From the NCBI RefSeq assembly GCF_014651515.1, contig NZ_BMXA01000001.1:992001-1056000 (forward strand): 64,000 nt of DNA, written 5' to 3'. The notes beneath the pieces were generated by a model. The model was not told the origin of the DNA and searched no databases. It worked only from the letters and a program-made list of their open reading frames with translations. This document shows positions 1-8,925 of the stretch, one piece after another. Every line of letters begins with the position of its first letter. The stretch's first letter is position 1. The position numbers and the translations under genes are program-made. This DNA is from Arenicella chitinivorans. GTDB taxonomy: Bacteria > Pseudomonadota > Gammaproteobacteria > Arenicellales > Arenicellaceae.

Positions 1-558
1 ACCGAAGATTGGCCAAAGCTGACATCCGCAGTCGGTATTCTGCAAGACAAGTTTATTTACATTGATGACACGCCAGCGCTGTCGCCACTTGAGGTGCGCA
101 CCCGTGCCCGACGGCTCGCAGCCGAACACGAACACGGTCTCGGCATGATCATGATCGATTACCTGCAGTTGATGCGCGGTAACGATACCGGCGGTGGTGA
201 AAACCGTACCTTGGAAATCTCCAATATCACCCGGGCCCTCAAAGGTTTGGCGAAAGAGCTGGACTGTCCGATCATCGTGCTGTCTCAGCTAAATCGTAGT
301 CTGGAGCAGCGGCCGAATAAACGGCCAGTGATGTCAGATCTGCGTGAATCTGGTGCGATCGAACAGGATGCTGACGTGATTATGTTTATTTACCGTCATG
401 AGGTCTATGAGCCCGAAACTGATCAGAAAGGCTTGGCAGAAATCATCATCGGTAAACAGCGTAATGGCCCAATTGGTACCGTAAGACTTGCGTGGTTGGG
501 TGAATTTACCCGATTTGAAAACTACGCGAATCCGAATTTTTCGGGCGACATGCACTAA
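1..558 (+). CDS. dnaB: Replicative DNA helicase DnaB, C-terminal part (cut by window edge)
   Basis: The reading frame is open from base 1, so only the last 185 codons of the hexameric replicative helicase are present. Visible parts of the RecA-like motor are the Walker B strand IMIDYLQLM (about residues 51-58 of the fragment), the [10 protein letters not shown] sensor-type segment, the [14 protein letters not shown] motif that contacts single-stranded DNA, and [13 protein letters not shown], which carries the arginine finger. DnaB unwinds DNA ahead of the replisome using NTP. The N-terminal primase-interaction domain and Walker A lie off the window. alr starts 9 nt downstream, an arrangement known from other gammaproteobacteria. 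The identity is secure. Confidence 0.97.
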   Translation, partial: TEDWPKLTSAVGILQDKFIYIDDTPALSPLEVRTRARRLAAEHEHGLGMIMIDYLQLMRGNDTGGGENRTLEISNITRALKGLAKELDCPIIVLSQLNRSLEQRPNKRPVMSDLRESGAIEQDADVIMFIYRHEVYEPETDQKGLAEIIIGKQRNGPIGTVRLAWLGEFTRFENYANPNFSGDMH

Positions 559-567
559 GCCGAGTTC

Positions 568-1659
568 GTGTCTGTGGTCCAACAACAGTTTCGTGCCACC
601 CATGTGGTGATCGATTCCCGCGCTTATCAACATAATTTAGCAGTGGTTCGCTCACTGGTGCCGAATAAGCGGGTCATGGCGATCATCAAATCTGACGGCT
701 ACGGGCATGGTATGCAACTCGCTGCGGATGCCTTAAACGACGCCGACGAGTTTGGGGTCACCTGCCAAGATGACGCAGAGCGCCTGCGCCGCCATGGTGT
801 GAGCAAACCGTTGACACTGCTTTCTGGTCGTTATACTGCCCCGCAACTTAGCCAGTTTGGTGATCGACGATGGCGTCCGGTGGTGTACGACGACACCCAA
901 CTCACGGCATTTGATAATTTGTCTGCAGGTGCAGCGATTGATGTCTGGATTAAAATTGATACCGGCATGGGGCGGTTGGGGTTTTATCCGCACGATCTGG
1001 CTGACGTTTACCAACGTCTGCGTTCCAATCCTCGGGTTGGATCCATTAGTCTAATGACGCACCTTGCCAATGCTGACTATCCGGAGCATCCGAGTAACCG
1101 ATACCAAATAGCGCGTTTTAAGGAGTCACTGTCGCAATTTGATTTCGCCGAGGCAAGTATTCTGAATTCAGCCGGCACACTAGGGTTCAGTGACTCAGCT
1201 TTTGATATTGTTCGAACTGGTTTGGTGTTGTACGGCATCGCGCCACAGGCCAGAGGCCACGCCACGGCGCTGCCTCTGAAACCTGTAATGCAGTTTCGCT
1301 CGCAATTGTTGTCTGTGCGCGCAATGTCAGCTGGTAGCCCAATAGGCTATGGGTCTACCTATACGTTAGAGTCTGATACGCGGGTTGGTATCATCGCTGC
1401 CGGTTACGGTGATGGGTATCCGCGACACGCACCGACTGGCACACCCGTATACGTTAACGGGTATACGGTGCCATTGATCGGACGCGTGTCGATGGATCTG
1501 ATTACCGTCGATCTCGGCACTGTTGATGCTCGAGTTGGGGATGCTGTGGTACTTTGGGGAGCGGAAAATCCAGTTGAACTGGTTGCGGAGAAGGCCGGTA
1601 CGATTGCTTACGAATTGACCTGTGGCATTACGCCGCGGGTTGAACGGTTAACTATCTGA
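568..1659 (+). CDS. alr: Alanine racemase (PLP-dependent)
   Basis: This enzyme interconverts L- and D-alanine in the cytoplasm and supplies D-Ala for peptidoglycan. The 363-aa length is normal. The PLP-binding lysine is K41 in the motif AIIKSDGYGHG. The second catalytic base is Y261 in PIGYGSTY. The C-terminal beta-domain carries RVSMDLITVDLG and GDAVVLWG. The start is GTG, 9 nt after the dnaB stop with no strong Shine-Dalgarno, so translational coupling to dnaB is likely. radA follows 16 nt later, so dnaB-alr-radA may be one transcript. Nothing is missing. Confidence 0.95.
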   Translation: MSVVQQQFRATHVVIDSRAYQHNLAVVRSLVPNKRVMAIIKSDGYGHGMQLAADALNDADEFGVTCQDDAERLRRHGVSKPLTLLSGRYTAPQLSQFGDRRWRPVVYDDTQLTAFDNLSAGAAIDVWIKIDTGMGRLGFYPHDLADVYQRLRSNPRVGSISLMTHLANADYPEHPSNRYQIARFKESLSQFDFAEASILNSAGTLGFSDSAFDIVRTGLVLYGIAPQARGHATALPLKPVMQFRSQLLSVRAMSAGSPIGYGSTYTLESDTRVGIIAAGYGDGYPRHAPTGTPVYVNGYTVPLIGRVSMDLITVDLGTVDARVGDAVVLWGAENPVELVAEKAGTIAYELTCGITPRVERLTI

Positions 1660-1675
1660 AAAACGGAGTTGAGAG

Positions 1676-3058
1676 ATGGCAAAAGCGAAAACCGTCTATG
1701 CGTGTACTTCCTGCGGAGCCCAGTTCCCTAAATGGACCGGGCAATGCCAGGACTGCGGGGATTGGAATACCTTGCAGGAAGAGCTCGGTATAGCTAAGTC
1801 CATCCCGTCTAGTAGTAACCCAAAAGCCGCTCGATTCGAAGGGTTTGCACCTAAAGCAGACGTGCAGAAATTACCCAGTGTGAGTACCCAAAGTGCGCCG
1901 CGTTCAGGGACCGGCCTCAAAGAGTTGGATCGTGTCCTAGGTGGTGGTCTGGTGCCTGGTTCGATTATTCTTCTGGGCGGAGACCCGGGAATTGGTAAAT
2001 CGACCTTGATTCTGCAAAGTTTGGCGCTGCTGAGTGAGCATAAGAGCACGCTCTATGTCACCGGTGAAGAGTCCGCTGAACAGGTCGCGCTAAGAGCACA
2101 ACGGCTCGGTGTACAAGATGCTGACCTGGCATTGCTGGCGGATAATCAACTTGAGAGTATTCTGGATGTTGCAATTGCCCATAAGCCTGATGTTCTGGTG
2201 GTGGACTCAATTCAGACTTTGTATACCGACACCTTGCAATCGGCGCCAGGCAGTGTGGCCCAGGTACGCGAAACCGCGAGTCGGCTAGTGCGGTATGGAA
2301 AACAAACCAAGACGATTGTGATCCTTGTTGGCCATGTCACCAAAGAAGGGGCGTTGGCTGGACCTCGCGTGCTCGAGCATATGGTGGACACCGTTCTCTA
2401 CTTTGAAGGTGAACAAAACAGCACTTTTCGTTTGATTCGTGCGATCAAAAATCGCTTCGGTGCGGTGAATGAGATCGGCGTGTTCGCGATGACTGATGCC
2501 GGGCTCAAGGAGGTTACAAACCCATCCGCTATGTTTATCAAGCGTACTCAAGACGATGCGACAGGTAGTGTCGTATTGGTCTCGCAGGAAGGCACGCGAC
2601 CCCTGTTGGTGGAAGTGCAAGCCTTAGTAGATCAGAGTTCGCTGGCAAATCCGCGTCGCGTGACGGTGGGATTAGATAATCAACGTTTGTCGATGCTGTT
2701 GGCGGTCGTCAATCGCCATGCTGGGTTTTCACTGTATGACCAGGATGTTTTCGTTAATGTAATTGGTGGCGTCAAAGTGCACGAACCTGCAGCGGATCTT
2801 GCGATACTGTTAGCCGTGCTATCAAGTTTTCGCAATCGCGGGTTACCACCGGGCTTAGCGGTGTTCGGTGAGATCGGCTTGACGGGTGAGGTACGCCCGG
2901 TACAGCGTGGCTTGGATCGGATTAAAGAGGTTGAAAAACTCGGGTTTACACGCCTGATCATGCCACAGGGCAACAAATCCGGCATAAAATCGAGTAAATT
3001 AGACATAGTTACAGTTAACAACCTTGAACAAGCGGTGCGCTATGCGTTTGATTATTAA
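1676..3058 (+). CDS. radA: DNA repair protein RadA (Sms)
   Basis: RadA is a RecA-related branch-migration ATPase in recombinational repair. The 460-aa protein shows all family parts in order: an N-terminal four-cysteine zinc finger (C10, C13, C24, C27), Walker A GGDPGIGKST at 101-110, Walker B VLVVDSIQT near 173-181, the RadA signature KNRFG at 258-262, and a C-terminal Lon-protease-like domain (GGVKVHEPAADLAI onward). The ATG start is preceded by GGAG about 7 nt upstream. The 3' end overlaps the next gene by 17 nt. The call is firm. Confidence 0.97.
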   Translation: MAKAKTVYACTSCGAQFPKWTGQCQDCGDWNTLQEELGIAKSIPSSSNPKAARFEGFAPKADVQKLPSVSTQSAPRSGTGLKELDRVLGGGLVPGSIILLGGDPGIGKSTLILQSLALLSEHKSTLYVTGEESAEQVALRAQRLGVQDADLALLADNQLESILDVAIAHKPDVLVVDSIQTLYTDTLQSAPGSVAQVRETASRLVRYGKQTKTIVILVGHVTKEGALAGPRVLEHMVDTVLYFEGEQNSTFRLIRAIKNRFGAVNEIGVFAMTDAGLKEVTNPSAMFIKRTQDDATGSVVLVSQEGTRPLLVEVQALVDQSSLANPRRVTVGLDNQRLSMLLAVVNRHAGFSLYDQDVFVNVIGGVKVHEPAADLAILLAVLSSFRNRGLPPGLAVFGEIGLTGEVRPVQRGLDRIKEVEKLGFTRLIMPQGNKSGIKSSKLDIVTVNNLEQAVRYAFDY

Positions 3059-3707
3059 ACTGGTTATTCTCATACTTTGGTGTGCTGGTTCAGCACAGGC
3101 ACGGGCACAAGTACATTCAGTCAAAGCTATCGCATTGTTTGAAGGCCGCGCGATGTTGTCGGTGAATAGCGGTAAACCTAAAATCGTGCACGCTGGTAAG
3201 GCGCATAAAGGCGTTAAATTAGTTAGTTCGAACACCTCAGAGGCTGTCATTGATATCGACGGTCAATCGCAAACACTGACGCTCAACAGCACCACGACGT
3301 TAGATTATGCAATGGGCGGCAAGCCATCGAGTAACCTGTCGAACAGCGTTACTTTGTATGTGGATGGGCGTGGTTTTTTTGAAACAGACGCTAAGGTCAA
3401 TGGCCGGCCACTCCGCTTTTTGGTCGACACTGGTGCAAACCTGGTGGTCTTGAGCAGCGAGCAAGCAAACCGGATTGGTTTGGAATATAAATCTGGTAAA
3501 CGAACCTATGCCAGCACTGCGTCTGGAACCGCTCCAATGTATCATTTTGAAATCGATCAGATCAGTATTGGTGGGATCAATCTTTACAATATCGGCGCCG
3601 GTGTCATTGAGGGGGCGTATCCGCAGCAGCCATTGCTGGGTATGACATTCTTGGGGCGGTTGGATATGAATCGCTCTGGCAACACCATGACGCTTAAACG
3701 CCGTTGA
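3042..3707 (+). CDS. Exported retropepsin-like aspartic protease (TIGR02281-type)
   Basis: A 221-aa protein with an N-terminal hydrophobic signal sequence (about residues 1-23, ending near AQARAQ), so it is probably periplasmic. The single aspartic-protease motif is FLVDTGANLVVLS with D129-T-G, followed near the C-terminus by LLGMTFLGRLDM, as in the clan AA family. Having only one DTG per chain implies a homodimer if it is a protease; the substrate is unknown. I chose ATG 3042, which overlaps the radA stop, because it begins directly with the signal peptide. A TTG at 3024 would add a polar stub. A rho-independent terminator follows. Confidence 0.8.
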   Translation: MRLIIKLVILILWCAGSAQARAQVHSVKAIALFEGRAMLSVNSGKPKIVHAGKAHKGVKLVSSNTSEAVIDIDGQSQTLTLNSTTTLDYAMGGKPSSNLSNSVTLYVDGRGFFETDAKVNGRPLRFLVDTGANLVVLSSEQANRIGLEYKSGKRTYASTASGTAPMYHFEIDQISIGGINLYNIGAGVIEGAYPQQPLLGMTFLGRLDMNRSGNTMTLKRR

Positions 3708-3716
3708 AGCATGGAC

Positions 3717-3765
3717 CACAAAAAAAGCCGCATGGACTCGACTCCACGCGGCCTGTTTTTTTGTA
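3717..3765 (+). terminator. Rho-independent terminator after the retropepsin gene
   Basis: The arm GCCGCATGGA pairs with TCCACGCGGC (one A-C mismatch) around a short loop and is followed by a run of seven T. It sits about 20 nt after the stop of the protease gene and would end the dnaB-alr-radA-protease transcript. An A-run precedes the hairpin, so it may also work on the other strand. Confidence 0.8.
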
Positions 3766-3902
3766 AGCTGATCGCCGATCGGCTCGCAGCATACTGATCA
3801 ATCGAAGGCATTCACAGAGCCACACGCCCTTAGGGGCAATGTTATCGACTGATGCGGTTCCCGGTAAGGAAACTTAAGTATAGGGATGCTTGTGCTACGA
3901 TG

Positions 3903-3928
3903 CCTCACCCGAACGGGTGATTTTTTCT
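3903..3928 (+). terminator. Second plus-strand terminator-like hairpin
   Basis: TCACCC, a GAAC tetraloop and GGGTGA form a perfect 6-bp stem followed directly by TTTTTT. The orientation is plus-strand, and no plus-strand gene lies between the first terminator (about 3765) and this one. It could be a back-up terminator for the radA/protease transcript or the 3' end of a short RNA. On the minus strand it has no T-run, so it does not obviously serve folE2. Confidence 0.5.
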
Positions 3929-3950
3929 AGTTCTAGGCGATGTTTAATAA

Positions 3951-4775
3951 TTACAATGACTTATCATGCTCAATCACGGCAAAAGCGCTGTGGTTGTGAA
4001 TGGATTCAAAATTTTCGGCGTGTACGTAGTAACGCAAAATTCGGTCATTCTGATCAAATTCGTGCGCGACATCACGGACAACATCTTCAACAAACTTGGG
4101 GTTGTTGTACGCACGTTCAGTGATGTATTTTTCGTCTGGCCGTTTAAGAATGGCAAAAAGTTCCGCGCTTGCCTGTGCTTCAACACTTTGAATCAACTCG
4201 TCGAGCCAAAGTTTACTGCCGCAATTGACGCCAACTGTGATATGCGAGCGTTGATTGTGCGCGCCGTATTCTGAAATTTTCTTCGAGCAGGGGCATAGGC
4301 TTTTCACTGGAATCGTGACTTCCAGTGTCGAGTCGATATGCCCTTGTTCAATTTGGCCGACCAGATTAACTTGATAGTCCATCAAGCTCTTAACCCCAGA
4401 GACTGGGGCTGTCTTCTCGATAAAGTAGGGGAATTGCATTTCAATGTAACCCGACTCTGCCTCTAGCTTTTTCACCATGTCAGACAGCATGCTGTGGAAC
4501 CCTTTGGCTGAGATACGGGTTTCTTTGCTGTTCAGCATCTCGATAAAGCGCGACATGTGTGTGCCTTTCTGATCATGCGGCAGGCTTACCGACATTGAAA
4601 ACGTCGCGATCGACGCCGAGGTGGTGCCGTCTTTGTTCACCACCACGATCGGGTGCTGAATGTCCTTGATTCCGACGCGATTAATCGGGATTTGGCGCGT
4701 ATCAAGGCTGCCTTGTACGTCCTCCATGCCATCGTTAGCTGGCTTGGCGTGAGGTGAATTTTGTTTCGAAGTCAT
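3951..4775 (-). CDS. folE2: GTP cyclohydrolase I type IB, FolE2
   Basis: FolE2 converts GTP to 7,8-dihydroneopterin triphosphate, the first step toward folate and related pteridines. It replaces the zinc-dependent FolE1 and can work with other metals. At 274 aa it shows the family motif [18 protein letters not shown] with C161 and C163 (metal and catalytic region) and the conserved [11 protein letters not shown] segment near 71-81. It lies 61 nt downstream of dxs in the same direction and may be the last gene of xseB-ispA-dxs-folE2. I saw no Zur-like operator in the 61-nt gap. No folE1 is in the window. Confidence 0.93.
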   Translation of the reverse strand: MTSKQNSPHAKPANDGMEDVQGSLDTRQIPINRVGIKDIQHPIVVVNKDGTTSASIATFSMSVSLPHDQKGTHMSRFIEMLNSKETRISAKGFHSMLSDMVKKLEAESGYIEMQFPYFIEKTAPVSGVKSLMDYQVNLVGQIEQGHIDSTLEVTIPVKSLCPCSKKISEYGAHNQRSHITVGVNCGSKLWLDELIQSVEAQASAELFAILKRPDEKYITERAYNNPKFVEDVVRDVAHEFDQNDRILRYYVHAENFESIHNHSAFAVIEHDKSL

Positions 4776-4836
4776 AGTTACGGTGTACTACCAAAAGTAC
4801 TGAATGCTGATCTGGTTATACTGTGCTTAGGTTGAA

Positions 4837-6741
4837 TCAAACAGAGGATGTCTGCTGTTCTTGCTTGGCTTGAAATAGGGCTTGGTAAAATGGCGAAGCA
4901 GTGATCGACTTTTCGATTCCAGCCACGTCGAGGCCGCATTGTGCTAGTTGCGATGCCTGTGTGCCATGTTCTATATATCGGTCTGGGATACCTAAATTCA
5001 AGACAGGGATGGACAGTGAAGCGGTGGCAAGGTACTCATTGACTGCCGATCCGGCGCCGCCGGCAACCACGTTTTCTTCGACGGTAACAAACATGCCGAC
5101 CTGACTGGCAAGTTCACGCAACAACGCCTCATCAATGGGTTTAACAAAGCGCATGTTCACCACTGTGGCATTGAGTCGTTCAGCAACTTCAAGCGCTTCG
5201 CTTAGCAAAGTACCAAAACTCAATATGGCGATGTCCTGGCCCCGTCGCACGACATCTGCCGTGCCGATGGGAATGTCTTGCATCTCTTTACGTTCAACGG
5301 CGCCAGTGCCGCTACCGCGAGGGTAGCGCACCGCAGTGAGTCCAACATGTGTATACGCGCTGTACAACATGTCTCGGCACTCGGCTTCGTCGCTTGGTGC
5401 ATAAATCACGCAATCTGGCACACAGCGCAAAAAACTGTAATCGAATACACCAGCGTGTGTGGCGCCATCGGCGCCGACTAATCCGGCGCGGTCTATTGCC
5501 AGCATCACATCAAGGTCTTGCACGCTGATGTCGTGGATCAGCTGATCATACGCGCGTTGTAAAAAGGTGGAGTAGATCGCAACCACAGGCTTTTGTCCGT
5601 CACAGGCCATGCCAGCAGCGAAGGTGAGGGCATGTTGCTCTGCGATCGCAACGTCGAAGTAACGTTCTGGGTATTCTTCTGAAAAACGAACCAGGCCCGA
5701 ACCCTCTCGCATGGCGGGCGTGATGCCAATCAACTTGTCATCCTGTGCCGCCATATCACACAGCCAATCGCTAAATACGTCGGTGTAAGTTCTGCTTTTG
5801 ACTTTCTTGCCAAATTCACCGGTCGTCGGATTGAACGGCGAGACACCATGGTATTTGATAGGCGCATGTTCGGCTGGCTCAAAGCCTTTGCCTTTTTTGG
5901 TCACAATATGCAGGAATCGTGGGCCATCGATGTCTTTTAGATTCCGTAAGGTGGTGACTAGGGTCTCAATATCATGGCCGTCGATCGGCCCTGCGTAGTA
6001 GAAACCCATTTCTTCGAAAAACGTGCTCGGCAGGATCATGCCTTTAATATGTTCTTCCCAGCGACGAGCATAGTCTCGCACTGGTGGAATACCGCTCAAG
6101 GCTTTCTTGGTGCCTCTGCGTACCGAGCTGATGGTCGGGCCGGTCATGAGCTTGGTCAGATAGTTCTTTAGGGCGCCGACATTGGGTGAAATCGACATGT
6201 CATTATCGTTCAGAATCACCAACACGTTGGCGTCCATGTCGCCGGCATTATTCAGCGCCTCAAACGCCATGCCCGCGGTGAGTGCCCCATCACCGATGAT
6301 AGCGACAACATCGCGATCCAGACCTTGCTGAGCAGCGGCGACCGCCATGCCGAGTGCCGCGCTGATCGAGGTGCTGGAGTGTCCCGCTCCAAAGGTGTCG
6401 TACTCGCTCTCACTGCGCTTTAAAAAGCCCGATAAACCGCCTTCCTGGCGAATGGTATGCAGTTGATCCCGTCGACCAGTCAGTATTTTGTGTGGATAGG
6501 CTTGGTGACCAATGTCCCAAACAATACGATCATCGGGTGTATTAAACACATAGTGCAAGGCTGTGGTGAGTTCTACCGTCCCCAGTCCAGCCGCCAAGTG
6601 CCCACCGATTTTGGCAACCGTGTCGATCAAGAAACCGCGGGTTTCATCACACACCTGCTGCAATTGATCTTCGTCGCAGGCACGTAAATCGCTCGGTGAG
6701 TCGAGCGTCATTAAAAGAGGGTATTTAGCAGTATCAGTCAC
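4837..6741 (-). CDS. dxs: 1-deoxy-D-xylulose-5-phosphate synthase
   Basis: This thiamine-diphosphate enzyme condenses pyruvate and glyceraldehyde-3-phosphate, the entry to the MEP isoprenoid pathway. Seen in order are [18 protein letters not shown], the ThDP motif GDGALTAG...LNDND, the central [14 protein letters not shown] block with the catalytic Glu, and the C-terminal transketolase domain. I place the start at GTG 6741: from there the sequence ([10 protein letters not shown]) matches the usual Dxs N-terminus (as in E. coli SFDIAKYPTL). The longer open frame to 6834 would begin inside ispA and add 31 residues unlike Dxs. No clear Shine-Dalgarno fits either start. Length from GTG is 634 aa, normal for the family. 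Confidence 0.95.
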   Translation of the reverse strand: MTDTAKYPLLMTLDSPSDLRACDEDQLQQVCDETRGFLIDTVAKIGGHLAAGLGTVELTTALHYVFNTPDDRIVWDIGHQAYPHKILTGRRDQLHTIRQEGGLSGFLKRSESEYDTFGAGHSSTSISAALGMAVAAAQQGLDRDVVAIIGDGALTAGMAFEALNNAGDMDANVLVILNDNDMSISPNVGALKNYLTKLMTGPTISSVRRGTKKALSGIPPVRDYARRWEEHIKGMILPSTFFEEMGFYYAGPIDGHDIETLVTTLRNLKDIDGPRFLHIVTKKGKGFEPAEHAPIKYHGVSPFNPTTGEFGKKVKSRTYTDVFSDWLCDMAAQDDKLIGITPAMREGSGLVRFSEEYPERYFDVAIAEQHALTFAAGMACDGQKPVVAIYSTFLQRAYDQLIHDISVQDLDVMLAIDRAGLVGADGATHAGVFDYSFLRCVPDCVIYAPSDEAECRDMLYSAYTHVGLTAVRYPRGSGTGAVERKEMQDIPIGTADVVRRGQDIAILSFGTLLSEALEVAERLNATVVNMRFVKPIDEALLRELASQVGMFVTVEENVVAGGAGSAVNEYLATASLSIPVLNLGIPDRYIEHGTQASQLAQCGLDVAGIEKSITASPFYQALFQAKQEQQTSSV

Positions 6742-6796
6742 GGAAGATGTTTTCGGTAAACTTGTCGGAACAAGCAGTGTTAATTTCGTGGATGCG

Positions 6797-7684
6797 TCAA
6801 TGGGTGCGTGTGACCACGCGTTCGGCGATGTCACTCAATAGCCTGACCCCAATTGGCGACTCGGTATTATCGCCGATCAGCTGCAGGCTTTCCATTGCAT
6901 CGTGATAAAGTTTTTGTGCAAATTGTTTACTTTCAGTCAGTCCGAGCAGCTGGGGGAAGGTGACTTTTCCGGCCGCGGTATCTGATCCATTCGGTTTGCC
7001 CAGCTGTTCGGTGGTGCTCTCGATGTCCAGAATGTCGTCGATTACCTGAAAAGCCAGCCCCAAATTCGCAGCATACTTTTCCAATGCCGTTCGGACGCGC
7101 TCGTCCAAGGAGTCTGCGCATAACGCGCCGCCAATCACGGCTGCATTGATCAGGGCGCCGGTCTTACAGCGGTGCATGTTTTCGAGTTCAAGTTGATTTA
7201 GCTCTTGCTCGGTCGCTAAAATGTCGATCATTTGTCCGCCAACCATTCCGGCAGCGCCAGCACTGCGCGCCAGTAGTAAGGTGATTTGACGTGCTTGTTG
7301 ATCACTGAGCTCGGACTCTGCCAATATTTCGAAAGCCAGCGTTTGCAATGCATCGCCAGCCAAGATCGCGGTGGCTTCATCAAATTGGATGTGACTGGTC
7401 GGTTGGCCTCGACGTAAATCATCGTCGTCCATGGCGGGTAGATCGTCATGAATCAGCGAATAAGCATGGACGCACTCGATTGCTGCAGCGACGGCGTCAA
7501 GCCGCTCAATCTTAGCGCTAGCTGCCGTACCGGCGGCATACACCAATATGGCTCGAATACGTTTGCCGCCGCTCAGCGTGGAATACTTCATCGCAGCACG
7601 CAGTCGGTCAGGAATGCCCGGCCTAGAGAGGTGTTCCGCAAGCACCGCTTCGATCCGGGCTTGCAAATCCGTGAGTTTGCTCAT
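6797..7684 (-). CDS. ispA: Polyprenyl (farnesyl/geranylgeranyl) diphosphate synthase
   Basis: A trans-isoprenyl diphosphate synthase that elongates allylic diphosphates with IPP. At 295 aa it shows the GGKRIRA substrate motif (39-45), the first aspartate-rich motif [10 protein letters not shown] (80-89) with an insertion typical of bacterial FPP synthases, GQMIDI, the KTG motif, and the second aspartate motif DDILDIE. It sits between xseB and dxs, the classic xseB-ispA-dxs order, which argues for FPP synthase (IspA). Product chain length cannot be proven by eye. The gap to the preferred dxs start is 55 nt. Confidence 0.93.
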   Translation of the reverse strand: MSKLTDLQARIEAVLAEHLSRPGIPDRLRAAMKYSTLSGGKRIRAILVYAAGTAASAKIERLDAVAAAIECVHAYSLIHDDLPAMDDDDLRRGQPTSHIQFDEATAILAGDALQTLAFEILAESELSDQQARQITLLLARSAGAAGMVGGQMIDILATEQELNQLELENMHRCKTGALINAAVIGGALCADSLDERVRTALEKYAANLGLAFQVIDDILDIESTTEQLGKPNGSDTAAGKVTFPQLLGLTESKQFAQKLYHDAMESLQLIGDNTESPIGVRLLSDIAERVVTRTH

Positions 7685-7693
7685 GCGGCGTAC

Positions 7694-7939
7694 TTAGTCG
7701 TTGCCGGCTGTAAAGGGTTCGGTAGTAAATAAACCGTTGTTATCCTTTACCAGAATGTCGACTTTTTGTTCCGCATCGCGCAACACGCTGTGACAATGCT
7801 TCATCAACGCCACGCCGCGCTCAAAATCCTGTAATGACTGCTCTAAGTCCTGATCACCTCGCTCCATGCGGTCGACGATCGATTCCAGCTCCTGGTACGC
7901 TGTTTCGAAGCTGAGTTTTTGCAAGTCTTGATCGTTCAT
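7694..7939 (-). CDS. xseB: Exodeoxyribonuclease VII small subunit
   Basis: An 81-aa acidic helical protein with the XseB core: SFETAYQELESIVDRMERGD, then LEQSLQDFERGVALM and a helix ending near VDILV. XseB partners with XseA (not in this window) to form exonuclease VII, which degrades single-stranded DNA. It is the first gene of the xseB-ispA-dxs operon, with 9 nt to ispA. The length is typical. Confidence 0.95.
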   Translation of the reverse strand: MNDQDLQKLSFETAYQELESIVDRMERGDQDLEQSLQDFERGVALMKHCHSVLRDAEQKVDILVKDNNGLFTTEPFTAGND

Positions 7940-7999
7940 GATGTATGCATATATGCGGTCGAGTTATTGTCGCGGCGTAGTTTACCACCGCTTGGTCGA

Positions 8000-8833
8000 T
8001 TAGCGGTCATTACTGAGGATTTTGTCCATCATTCGAGTGCTCAATATGCGTTTGAGTTTAGCGATGACAATCGTCGGTAAGGTTTGTCGATAGCGTAATT
8101 TTGGTCGCTTCGCAGTGAGTGCGTGGTGAATGTCCTTAGCGACCGATGCTGCTGGAAGTGCAAAACGGCCCGGCTCGGTACGTTCGAGCCGAACTCTAGC
8201 GGCTTCATACTGCGCCATATAATGACTACCCTCTGGATTAATATGTTGTTCGAACTGCAGTAAGGCGTTACTACGAAATTGTGTGTCGATCGCGCCCGGT
8301 TCGATCAGAATGACTTCGATGTTCGTGTTTTTGAGCTCGAGCCTCAGGGTATCGCTCAATCCCTCTAGGGCAAACTTTGACGCGTTATAAGCACCGCGCA
8401 GAGGGAGGGCCACAAAGCCCAGCACGGAGCTCACCTGAATAATTCTGGCTGTGGTTTGTTTGCGTAATAGCGGGAGCAGTTTTTGCGTCAAGTCGTGCGT
8501 GCCGAACAGGTTGGTTTCAAACTGAGCTTTCAGTGCGGTTCGGCTCAGGTCTTCTACCGCGCCTGGCTGTCCGTATGCGCCATTGTTAACCAGTGCGTAT
8601 AAATTTGGGTGCTTACCGTGTAGATAATCAACCGCTGATTGCACGCTGTGTTCATCACTTAAATCAAGGTGGATGCATTCAATACCAAGGTCAGTCAAGC
8701 GCGTGATGTGGTTTGGATTGCGGACGGATGCCACCACCTTAAAATTAAGTTGATGCAAAAGGTGTGCGGATGCGTGGCCGATGCCGGACGAACATCCCGT
8801 AATGAAGACGGTTTTTTGTTGCTCTACTTGCAT
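8000..8833 (-). CDS. Short-chain dehydrogenase/reductase
   Basis: A 277-aa classical SDR. It shows the Rossmann motif TGCSSGIG (12-19), an NNG structural motif (83-85), catalytic Ser in VSSVLG (135-136) and YNASK (Y149, K153). Sequence around LEGLSDTLRLEL and an AIDTQF-type segment resemble oxidoreductases of the YbbO/retinol-dehydrogenase-like subgroup, but the substrate is unknown. It ends 60 nt before xseB on the same strand and is divergent from parE. It could be monocistronic or head the xseB operon. Confidence 0.85.
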   Translation of the reverse strand: MQVEQQKTVFITGCSSGIGHASAHLLHQLNFKVVASVRNPNHITRLTDLGIECIHLDLSDEHSVQSAVDYLHGKHPNLYALVNNGAYGQPGAVEDLSRTALKAQFETNLFGTHDLTQKLLPLLRKQTTARIIQVSSVLGFVALPLRGAYNASKFALEGLSDTLRLELKNTNIEVILIEPGAIDTQFRSNALLQFEQHINPEGSHYMAQYEAARVRLERTEPGRFALPAASVAKDIHHALTAKRPKLRYRQTLPTIVIAKLKRILSTRMMDKILSNDR

Positions 8834-8925
8834 AGTCGGTAATTAATGTTTCTACAGTGTAAATTTCGCGTTAAACTTCACCGCTATTCGATATCGAACC
8901 CTGAATTAACTGTCACGACCAACGT

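Noticed and set aside
3024-3041. Upstream TTG start for the retropepsin-like protease
   Set aside because: It would put a short polar stub in front of a good signal peptide that begins at ATG 3042.
3768-3795. CCGATCGG palindrome region as a possible tRNA or operator
   Set aside because: No cloverleaf, T-arm or anticodon stem could be formed, and no gene nearby calls for an operator.
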